Source: an uncultured Bacteroidota bacterium (GTDB lineage: Bacteria; Bacteroidota; Bacteroidia; Flavobacteriales; Flavobacteriaceae). From it: a DNA stretch of 62,884 nt. Within the stretch, counting starts at the first letter, position 1, and each line of letters begins with the position of its first letter. Where the stretch lies: assembly GCA_913062555.1 (NCBI GenBank), contig CAJXVU010000019.1, positions 1 to 62,884 of the forward strand, written 5' to 3'. Shown in pieces: positions 56,237 through 62,884 of the stretch. The position numbers were made by a program, and so were the translations under genes. Under the pieces are notes generated by a model that had not been told where the DNA came from, made no database searches, and saw nothing but the letters and a program-made list of their open reading frames with translations.

Positions 56237-56866
56237 TTATTTACTTAAATTCGATTCAATTCCTTCTAAAGAGCTTTCCAAAAGAACTACCTGATTTGCG
56301 TTTAAAATCTTGTAAGTACTTAATTCTGAGTTATTTATAACCTCTGACCCCTTTAAATTGCGTGACGACAAATATACATTATTATTTGAAGCTCCCAACA
56401 CAAACAAAGATTTTTTGTTTTCTAAGCCTAAAGCCTTTAATACATCAGTGAAATTTTTCGTTTTTGGAGCATCAAAATTGAAGTCTTCCAAAACTGTTAT
56501 TGACTTCTCACCAGCCTTAATTGACAATGCTGATTTACGCGCTAAACGTTTCAAATTCTTATTAAGCTTGAAGCCATAATTTCTTGGTCTTGGACCAAAC
56601 ATACGTCCACCACCTCTAAATACACCAGACTTGATACTACCCGCTCTCGCAGTTCCTGTACCCTTTTGTTTTTTAATCTTACGTGTACTTCCTGTAATCT
56701 CTGCTCTTTCTTTAGCCTTATGCGTTCCTTGACGTTGATTAGCAAGATATTGCTTTACATCAAGATATACTGCATGGTTATTAGGCTCTATAGCATAAAC
56801 ACTTTTAGAAAGGTCTACCTTTCTACCTGTGTCTTTTCCGTTTATATCTAAAACTGCTACCTTCAT
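56237..56866 (-). CDS. rplD: 50S ribosomal protein L4
   Basis: A 209-residue protein. The ATG at 56866 ([20 protein letters not shown]) overlaps the rplC stop codon by one base as TAATG, indicating coupled translation; a longer frame from 56911 is rejected. The conserved loop [20 protein letters not shown] that lines the exit tunnel is present. In E. coli L4 also represses the S10 operon through a leader. Here the hairpin-rich spacer before rplC is the obvious candidate site for such control (inference). Confidence 0.97.
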   Translation of the reverse strand: MKVAVLDINGKDTGRKVDLSKSVYAIEPNNHAVYLDVKQYLANQRQGTHKAKERAEITGSTRKIKKQKGTGTARAGSIKSGVFRGGGRMFGPRPRNYGFKLNKNLKRLARKSALSIKAGEKSITVLEDFNFDAPKTKNFTDVLKALGLENKKSLFVLGASNNNVYLSSRNLKGSEVINNSELSTYKILNANQVVLLESSLEGIESNLSK

Positions 56867-57483
56867 TACTTCTGAATTGTTACATAAGCGTTTTTGTGTC
56901 CAGGAACGCATCCTTTAACAACAAGTAGATTCTTATCTGTAACTACTTTTAAAACTCTTAAATTTTGAACTTTCACTTTTTCACCACCCATTCTTCCTGC
57001 CATTCGCATTCCTTTGAATACTCTTGCAGGGTATGATGCAGCTCCAATAGATCCTGGCGCTCTTAAACGGTTATGTTGACCGTGAGTAGCTTGACCTACA
57101 CCCGCAAAACCGTGTCTTTTTACAACACCTTGAAATCCTTTACCTTTTGATGTTGCAGCAACATCAACAAATTCACCTTCTTCAAAGTGCTCTACGGTGA
57201 TTGTATCACCTAATTTGTACTCCTCATCAAAACCTTGAAATTCAGCGACTTTTCTTTTAACAGAAGTTCCTGCTTTTTTAGCATGACCAACGTCAGCTTT
57301 TGTAGCATTTTTTTCTGTCTTGTCATCGAAACCAAGTTGAAGGGCTTTATAACCATCAACTTCTTCAGTTCTGACTTGGGTAACAACGCATGGTCCAACT
57401 TCGATTACTGTACAAGGGATATTTTTCCCGTTTACATCAAAGATGCTGGTCATGCCGATTTTTCTTCCAATTAACCCAGACAT
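56866..57483 (-). CDS. rplC: 50S ribosomal protein L3
   Basis: A 205-residue early-assembly protein. [33 protein letters not shown] and [20 protein letters not shown] are diagnostic. It is separated from rpsJ by 185 bases that include a terminator-like hairpin. Confidence 0.98.
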   Translation of the reverse strand: MSGLIGRKIGMTSIFDVNGKNIPCTVIEVGPCVVTQVRTEEVDGYKALQLGFDDKTEKNATKADVGHAKKAGTSVKRKVAEFQGFDEEYKLGDTITVEHFEEGEFVDVAATSKGKGFQGVVKRHGFAGVGQATHGQHNRLRAPGSIGAASYPARVFKGMRMAGRMGGEKVKVQNLRVLKVVTDKNLLVVKGCVPGHKNAYVTIQK

Positions 57484-57668
57484 AATTATTATTAATTTAT
57501 TATTACTATTTATTTAAAAAAACTTCAGGGCTAAAATACTTTTCAACCCTGAATTGTATTTTTACCGTTTTTCCCTTGCCAATCGCTTGGGACATGTTTA
57601 TTTCCTGCTTTAGCAGAAATTTTTAAGTTATAACTTGAACAAACTTCCGTTTTCACAGAAGGAACAAC
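57484..57668 (-). promoter_or_regulatory. Structured spacer between rpsJ and rplC, candidate leader
   Basis: It is by far the largest gap in the superoperon. On the minus strand it can form two smaller hairpins (CTTCTG..CGGAAG near 57645-57662 and TTTCTGC..GCAGGAAA near 57598-57615), followed by the terminator-like hairpin at 57514-57554 and an AT-rich stretch before the rplC ATG. I read it as a leader or attenuator of the rplC-proximal part. Confidence 0.45.
57514..57554 (-). terminator. Internal terminator or attenuator before rplC
   Basis: The minus strand has TTCAGGG (57553-57547) and CCCTGAA (57530-57524), with inner AAAA/TTTT pairing, followed directly by G and seven T. The shape is that of a Rho-independent terminator, about 30 bases before the rplC ATG. 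Confidence 0.65.
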
Positions 57669-57974
57669 TTATACCTTGATCTCTACTTCAACTCCACTTG
57701 GTAATTCAAGTTTCATTAGGGCATCAATTGTTTTAGAAGATGAACTGTAAATATCCAGTAATCTTTTGTATGAACACAATTGAAATTGCTCTCTTGACTT
57801 CTTGTTTACGTGTGGTGAACGTAATACAGTGAAAATTTTCTTGTGTGTTGGCAACGGAATTGGTCCTGTTACAACTGCACCTGTACTTTTTACTGTTTTT
57901 ACAATCTTATCAGCAGACTTGTCTACTAAGTTATGATCGTAAGACTTTAATTTTATTCTGATTTTCTGACTCAT
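57669..57974 (-). CDS. rpsJ: 30S ribosomal protein S10
   Basis: A 101-residue protein. [40 protein letters not shown] and the end [16 protein letters not shown] are diagnostic. It lies 11 bases after fusA, joining the str and S10 groups. Confidence 0.98.
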   Translation of the reverse strand: MSQKIRIKLKSYDHNLVDKSADKIVKTVKSTGAVVTGPIPLPTHKKIFTVLRSPHVNKKSREQFQLCSYKRLLDIYSSSSKTIDALMKLELPSGVEVEIKV

Positions 57975-57985
57975 TTTCTTAAAAT

Positions 57986-60112
57986 TTACGATTCAACGCC
58001 TTTAGCAGCTTTAATTACTTCTTCTGATATATTTGATGGAGTTTCAGCATAATGCGAAAATTCCATTGTTGATGTAGCACGACCAGAAGACAATGTTCTT
58101 AATGTAGTTACATATCCAAACATTTCAGATAATGGTACGGTAGCTTTTACAGTTTTTGCTCCAGCTCTATCTCCCATATCACTAACTTGTCCTCGACGAC
58201 GGTTTAAATCACCAACGATATCACCCATATTTTCTTCGGGTGTAATTACCTCCATTTTCATAATAGGCTCCATAATAACTGCTTTTGCAGCTTTTGCAGC
58301 ATTTTTAAATCCAATCTTAGCAGCTAATTCGAAAGAAAGTTGATCAGAATCCACATCATGGTAAGATCCATCTTTCAATGTCACTTTCATAGCATCAATT
58401 TCATATCCCGCTAAAGGACCATTAACCATAGCCATTTTGAATCCTTTTTCAATTGAAGGGATAAATTCTTTAGGAACATTACCACCTTTAATTTTAGATA
58501 CAAATTGAAGCCCTGTTTCACCTTCATCTGCTGGCTCAACCGTAAATACGATATCAGCAAATTTACCACGACCACCAGATTGTTTTTTATAAACTTCTCT
58601 ATGATCAGCAGCTTGAGTAATAGCTTCTTTGTATTCTACTTGAGGTTGACCTTGATTTACTTCTACTTTAAACTCACGTCTTAAACGATCAACAATTACA
58701 TCCAAGTGAAGTTCACCCATTCCAGAAATAATAGTCTGTCCTGAAGCTTCATCTGAACGCACTGTAAATGTTGGATCTTCTTCGGCTAGTTTACCTAAAC
58801 CAATACCTAATTTATCGACATCTGCTTTTGTCTTTGGCTCCACAGCAATTCCAATTACTGGATCTGGGAAGTCCATAGATTCTAAAACAATAGGATGTTT
58901 TTCTGCAGATAGCGTATCTCCTGTTTTAATAGATTTAAATCCAACAGCAGCTCCAATATCTCCAGCTTCTATATAATCAATTGCATTTTGCTTATTAGCA
59001 TGCATTTGGTAAATACGTGAAATACGTTCTTTTTTACCAGAACGATTGTTTAAAACATATGAACCTGCATCTAAACGACCTGAATAAGCTCTAAAAAATG
59101 CCAAACGCCCTACAAAAGGATCAGTAGCAATCTTAAATGCTAAAGCAGCGAATGGTTCATCAACTCTAGGTTTACGAACTTCTTCTAGCTCTGTATCTGG
59201 ATTTATTCCAACGATACCTTCCTTATCCATTGGAGAAGGTAAGTAACGACATACGGCATCCAATAAGAATTGTACGCCTTTATTTTTAAAAGCAGAACCA
59301 CAAATCATTGGAATAATAGACATGTCCATTACAGCAGCTCTAAGTGCAGCATGCACTTCGTCTTCAGTAATAGAGTCCTCATCTTCCATGAATTTCTCTA
59401 AAAGATTCTCATCATACCCTGCCACTTCTTCAATAAGTAATGCACGATATTTACGAGATTCTTCTTTCATATCTTCTGGAATGTCAATAACATCAAAAGT
59501 TGCCCCTTGAGTTTCATCATGCCAAATAATAGCTCTGTTTTTTACTAAATCAACGATTCCTTTAAAATCTTCTTCATCACCAATATTTAAAACAATAGGC
59601 ACTGCATTAGAACCTAACATTGATTTAACTTGGCTACAAACCATCATAAAATCAGATCCTTGACGGTCCATTTTATTTACGAATCCAATTCTTGGAACTT
59701 TATAGTTATCAGCTAGTCTCCAGTTAGTTTCAGATTGAGGCTCAACACCATCAACTGCACTAAATAAGAATACCAACCCATCAAGCACACGTAATGAACG
59801 ATTTACTTCAACAGTAAAATCAACGTGGCCAGGAGTATCAATAATATTAAAATGATAGCCTTCAGCATCTGCCGTAGGCTCTCCATTTTCAGTAGGGAAT
59901 TGCCAAGTACAAGTTGTCGCAGCAGAAGTAATTGTAATACCTCTTTCCTGCTCTTGTTCCATCCAGTCCATTGTTGCAGCACCATCATGTACTTCACCAA
60001 TTTTATGAGAAACCCCTGTATAATACAATACACGTTCTGTAGTCGTAGTTTTACCGGCGTCAATATGCGCAGCAATACCTATGTTTCTAGTATATTTTAA
60101 ATCTCTTGCCAT
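57986..60112 (-). CDS. fusA: Translation elongation factor G
   Basis: A 708-residue GTPase that drives ribosomal translocation and recycling. The G1 loop [19 protein letters not shown] starts near residue 14. Switch II is [16 protein letters not shown] and the SAF loop follow, then domains II to V with domain IV at about 480-600. The length is typical, and the place in the str operon indicates the main translational EF-G rather than a paralogue. Confidence 0.98.
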   Translation of the reverse strand: MARDLKYTRNIGIAAHIDAGKTTTTERVLYYTGVSHKIGEVHDGAATMDWMEQEQERGITITSAATTCTWQFPTENGEPTADAEGYHFNIIDTPGHVDFTVEVNRSLRVLDGLVFLFSAVDGVEPQSETNWRLADNYKVPRIGFVNKMDRQGSDFMMVCSQVKSMLGSNAVPIVLNIGDEEDFKGIVDLVKNRAIIWHDETQGATFDVIDIPEDMKEESRKYRALLIEEVAGYDENLLEKFMEDEDSITEDEVHAALRAAVMDMSIIPMICGSAFKNKGVQFLLDAVCRYLPSPMDKEGIVGINPDTELEEVRKPRVDEPFAALAFKIATDPFVGRLAFFRAYSGRLDAGSYVLNNRSGKKERISRIYQMHANKQNAIDYIEAGDIGAAVGFKSIKTGDTLSAEKHPIVLESMDFPDPVIGIAVEPKTKADVDKLGIGLGKLAEEDPTFTVRSDEASGQTIISGMGELHLDVIVDRLRREFKVEVNQGQPQVEYKEAITQAADHREVYKKQSGGRGKFADIVFTVEPADEGETGLQFVSKIKGGNVPKEFIPSIEKGFKMAMVNGPLAGYEIDAMKVTLKDGSYHDVDSDQLSFELAAKIGFKNAAKAAKAVIMEPIMKMEVITPEENMGDIVGDLNRRRGQVSDMGDRAGAKTVKATVPLSEMFGYVTTLRTLSSGRATSTMEFSHYAETPSNISEEVIKAAKGVES

Positions 60113-60118
60113 TTCCTA

Positions 60119-60595
60119 TTAAAATCTAAAGTGTGAGAACGCTTTATTTGCTTCTGCCATTTTATGAGTATCTACTCTTTTCTTAACAGCTGCTCCTTCT
60201 TCCTTAGCTGCAGCTAATACTTCTGCTGCTAATTTTTGCGCCATAGATTTTTCGTTTCTTTTTCTTGAATAGCTAATTAGCCATTTCATTGCCGTAGAAA
60301 CTTTACGGTCTGGACGAATTTGCATTGGAATTTGGAATGTTGCTCCACCTATTCTACGACTACGCACTTCTACGTGAGGCATAACATTAGATAACGCATC
60401 TTTCCAAGTTTCTAAAGCAGTTTTTTCTTCGTCTGTTTTCTTTTCTTCTACAATATCAATTGCATCGTAGAAAATTTTAAAAGCTACCGACTTCTTTCCG
60501 TCCCACATCATCATGTTAACAAAACGTGTTACTAACTGATCATTAAATCGTGGATCTGGTAAAAGAGGTCTTTTTTTGGCCTGTCTTTTTCTCAT
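60119..60595 (-). CDS. rpsG: 30S ribosomal protein S7
   Basis: A 158-residue head assembly protein. The start [20 protein letters not shown], the block [20 protein letters not shown] and the end [13 protein letters not shown] are typical. It lies 23 bases after rpsL and 6 bases before fusA. Confidence 0.98.
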   Translation of the reverse strand: MRKRQAKKRPLLPDPRFNDQLVTRFVNMMMWDGKKSVAFKIFYDAIDIVEEKKTDEEKTALETWKDALSNVMPHVEVRSRRIGGATFQIPMQIRPDRKVSTAMKWLISYSRKRNEKSMAQKLAAEVLAAAKEEGAAVKKRVDTHKMAEANKAFSHFRF

Positions 60596-60618
60596 GTCTT
60601 TTTTTTAAAGTTTTTTAA

Positions 60619-60993
60619 TTACTTTTTAGGGCGTTTTGCACCATACTTAGATCTACGTTGTGTTCTACCTTCTACACCTGCGGTGTCTAAAGCTCCACGA
60701 ACGATATGATATCTAACTCCTGGCAAATCTTTTACCCTTCCACCTCTAACCAATACTATCGAGTGCTCTTGCAAATTGTGTCCTTCTCCAGGAATGTACG
60801 CATTTACTTCATTACCATTTGTCAACCTTACCCTTGCAACTTTACGCATTGCTGAATTTGGTTTTTTTGGTGTTGTAGTGTAAACACGAGTACATACCCC
60901 TCTACGTTGAGGACACGAATTTAAAGCAGCCGATTTGCTCTTCTTGGTTATTTTGGCTCTTCCTTTTCGTACTAATTGTGAAATTGTTGGCAT
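60619..60993 (-). CDS. rpsL: 30S ribosomal protein S12
   Basis: A 124-residue decoding-centre protein and first gene of the superoperon. [40 protein letters not shown] (the streptomycin-associated Lys region) and the loop [10 protein letters not shown] are present and look wild-type. A full promoter (TTG and TACCTTTG) lies 45-75 bases upstream. Confidence 0.98.
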   Translation of the reverse strand: MPTISQLVRKGRAKITKKSKSAALNSCPQRRGVCTRVYTTTPKKPNSAMRKVARVRLTNGNEVNAYIPGEGHNLQEHSIVLVRGGRVKDLPGVRYHIVRGALDTAGVEGRTQRRSKYGAKRPKK

Positions 60994-61019
60994 ATTATTC
61001 TATAATATTATTTACTAAA

Positions 61020-61035
61020 CCCTCTTCTAAGAGGG
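61020..61035 (-). promoter_or_regulatory. Short hairpin at the predicted 5' end of the ribosomal transcript
   Basis: CCCTCTT (61020-61026) and AAGAGGG (61029-61035) form a perfect stem. It begins at or next to the transcription start predicted from the -7 box at 61039-61046, so it would cap the 5' end of the message. Confidence 0.5.
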
Positions 61036-61038
61036 CTG

Positions 61039-61068
61039 CAAAGGTAGAAATTAAAATGAATAATTCAA
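61039..61068 (-). promoter_or_regulatory. Promoter of the ribosomal superoperon
   Basis: The minus strand has TTG at 61068-61066 and, after 19 bases, TACCTTTG at 61046-61039. Both elements and the spacing match the Bacteroidota housekeeping consensus TTG-N17-23-TAnnTTTG. The start site would lie near 61034, about 40 bases before the rpsL ATG. Confidence 0.78.
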
Positions 61069-61167
61069 ATCTTAAATAATTAATTTTCAATGTTCTCTAT
61101 AATTTAATTTGTTAAGCATATTAATTAACCATTATTTCCGTTAGTTTTATAGTCAAAATAAACGCTT

Positions 61168-62865
61168 TTGAAGGTCATAAAAACTCTCATTTTATATTTT
61201 AGTATAAGCATGATCTGCTTTTCTCCCCTCCTAGCTCAAAATTTAAATCTTTTAGTAAACGGAAAAAACAATTCAGAGACTATGACTATAGATTCTATAG
61301 GCTATAAAAAATCATTTCCAAATTATAAGTCTCTCCAAGATGAATTAAACGCGTTAAACTTAAAGCTTCAAAAAGCAGGCTACATTGAATTAAAATCTGT
61401 TTCCATTTCACAACAAAACGATTCAACTTACCGCGCTTCACTAAGCTTAAAAAAGAAATTTTACACCATATATATATACTTTAATAAAAATACGATTTCA
61501 AAGTCATTTTTAGAAGGCATTGTTGATCACGTTAACTCAGATTATTTTGTAACTACCATCCAAGACAGCGAAGCTATTCTAAATCTAATCAATTCAAAAC
61601 TTTCGGAAGATGGTCAACCGTTTGCATCTCAAAGATTGGAGAATATTAAAAAGAAGGATAATAACTCACTTCAAGCAACGCTCTCAATTTCAACACACGC
61701 TACAAGAACAATAGACCATATAGTTATTAAAGGTTATGAAAAATTTCCTAGATCATTTTTGAAACATTTTTTAAAACTAAAGCAAGGGGATTCTTTTGAT
61801 TTGAACAGTATAAAAAAGAAAGCCCAAGATTTGATCACATTGAATTTTGTAAGTCAACTAAAAACACCTGAGGTGTTATTTACAGATAAAGCCACATCCT
61901 TATATTTATACTTAGAAAAAAACAAGAGTAATTCATTTGATGGGTTTCTTGGATTTGGCACCAATGAAGTTTCTAATAAAATAGAGTTTAATGGCTACTT
62001 AAATTTAAAACTCACAAATAACCTCAATTATGGAGAGACCATTAAAATAATTTATAAAAGCGATGCCTCAGAACAAAAAACATTTCAGGCCAATATTAAT
62101 ATCCCCTATTTATTTGGCTCCGCTATTGGAACAGAATTGGCTCTAAATATTTTCAAAAAAGACTCCACGTTTACTACAATTAATCAATCTGCAGATTTAT
62201 ATTATCAGATAAATAAAAACCAAAGACTTTTTTCTGGAATAAATGCCGTACAATCAAACAACTTATTAAACACAAATCAATCCGCTTTTGTCCAAGATTA
62301 TGAAGCAATTTTTTATAACATAAAATATGAGTTGATAAAATATCAATACTATAATAAATTGTTTCCAATAAACTTCATTCTTGAATCAAAAGTAGGAATA
62401 GGTACACGTAAAGGTAGTAGTCTTAAAGAAAAACAGTCTATTTATAGCTTGGGAACTCATAAAATATTCAATTTAAACAACACTAACAGTTTTTATGTTA
62501 AACTCAATACTGCGGGTATAAATTCAGACAACTATTTAAATAACGAACTTTTGCGATTTGGAGGTATCAACTCTATACGAGGATTTGAGGAACAAAGTTT
62601 ACTTGCTTCTTTTTATAGTGTACTAAACACTGAATATCGCTACACTTTAAGTCCAAGTATTTATATCCACTCCATAGTTGACGCTGCTTACTTTGAAAAT
62701 GAACTCACTAATATTAGAGAAAAGCTATTTGGTTTTGGCCTCGGAATTGGTCTATTGACTAAAGCAGGAGTACTACGCTTAAACTATGCTGCAGGCAAGT
62801 CAGAAAGTCAAAAATTCAAACTCTCCAATTCAAAATTCCATATCAGTCTAAATGCGAATTTTTAA
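61168..62865 (+). CDS. Small BamA/Omp85-family outer-membrane protein
   Basis: A 565-residue protein starting at TTG (61168), since in-frame stops lie just upstream and the next ATG would cut the signal peptide (MKVIKTLILYFSISMICFSP). An N-terminal part (about 24-165) precedes one clear POTRA-like unit (about 172-240, HIVIKGYEKFPRSFLKHFLK). A 16-strand-type barrel (about 250-565) carries the Omp85 motif LLRFGGINSIRGFEEQS near 459-475 and ends in LNANF. It is much shorter than BamA (about 800-900 in this phylum), so it is an accessory Omp85/TamA-like protein. Its ligand or substrate is unknown. It is divergent from rpsL. Confidence 0.88.
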   Translation: MKVIKTLILYFSISMICFSPLLAQNLNLLVNGKNNSETMTIDSIGYKKSFPNYKSLQDELNALNLKLQKAGYIELKSVSISQQNDSTYRASLSLKKKFYTIYIYFNKNTISKSFLEGIVDHVNSDYFVTTIQDSEAILNLINSKLSEDGQPFASQRLENIKKKDNNSLQATLSISTHATRTIDHIVIKGYEKFPRSFLKHFLKLKQGDSFDLNSIKKKAQDLITLNFVSQLKTPEVLFTDKATSLYLYLEKNKSNSFDGFLGFGTNEVSNKIEFNGYLNLKLTNNLNYGETIKIIYKSDASEQKTFQANINIPYLFGSAIGTELALNIFKKDSTFTTINQSADLYYQINKNQRLFSGINAVQSNNLLNTNQSAFVQDYEAIFYNIKYELIKYQYYNKLFPINFILESKVGIGTRKGSSLKEKQSIYSLGTHKIFNLNNTNSFYVKLNTAGINSDNYLNNELLRFGGINSIRGFEEQSLLASFYSVLNTEYRYTLSPSIYIHSIVDAAYFENELTNIREKLFGFGLGIGLLTKAGVLRLNYAAGKSESQKFKLSNSKFHISLNANF

Positions 62866-62884
62866 CTAAAGCTTATGATTTAAT

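Noticed and set aside
1..62884. tRNA, rRNA, riboswitch or prophage genes
   Set aside because: Looking through the gene-free stretches gave no T-arm-like GGTTCGAATCC signatures in cloverleaf context, no rRNA-like blocks, no known riboswitch pattern and no integrase or phage genes.

Overview
The window is chromosomal DNA of a member of the Bacteroidota, almost certainly the family Flavobacteriaceae. It is AT-rich. Genes lack Shine-Dalgarno sequences. Several genes have the -7 box TAnnTTTG typical of this phylum. The gene content is also characteristic: two SusC/SusD pairs, an ECF sigma/FecR/TonB-receptor triplet, many lipoproteins with short signal peptides, and a str-S10-spc-alpha ribosomal superoperon followed by carA, eno and gltA. 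No rRNA, tRNA, CRISPR array, prophage or insertion sequence was seen.

Layout. (1) 1-6.2 kb: the 5' tip of ffh, then a cell-surface signalling module made of an Asp-rich modular lipoprotein (minus strand), an ECF sigma factor, a FecR-type anti-sigma factor and an STN-containing TonB receptor. The lipoprotein gene and fecR share an almost identical two-part promoter motif, which suggests both are targets of this sigma factor. (2) 6.3-11 kb: a large secreted tricorn-type protease, a PagL-like lipid A deacylase homologue and two small exported proteins of unknown function. (3) 11.3-24.6 kb, minus strand: a membrane-bound AraC-type regulator and two tandem SusC/SusD loci, the first carrying an extra lipoprotein. 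The two susC genes share a conserved 5' leader and N-terminal module but differ elsewhere. A perfect TAGTGAA heptamer array lies between regulator and receptor. (4) 24.9-37.7 kb: argS, a TPR histidine kinase, two guanidino-group-modifying enzymes (CtlX-like and DDAH-like), two more AraC regulators, a DUF5694 lipoprotein, a secreted HEGQH-type putative metalloprotein, a CPBP membrane protease, an M20 peptidase and a fossil gene end. (5) 37.9-43.7 kb: gltA, eno and carA, each with its own terminator, and a tandem pair of paralogous secreted proteins of unknown function. (6) 43.8-61.0 kb: the ribosomal superoperon on the minus strand, from rpsL to rplQ, including fusA, secY, infA and rpoA. (7) 61.2-62.9 kb: a small Omp85/BamA-like outer membrane protein.

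How the parts work together. Region 6 is core translation and secretion machinery read from one strong promoter, with an internal terminator-like hairpin before rplC and a heptad-repeat spacer between rpsM and rpsK. Regions 1 and 3 are outer-membrane uptake and sensing systems. No carbohydrate-active enzymes lie beside the SusC/D pairs, and peptidases are common nearby, so peptides or another non-glycan ligand are possible (inference). The observations most worth a second look are the two-promoter ECF regulon with its Asp-rich lipoprotein, the NNNTAGT heptad arrays, the conserved susC leaders, the AraC regulator with no normal start codon for its apparent signal peptide, and the internal hairpins of the ribosomal operon.
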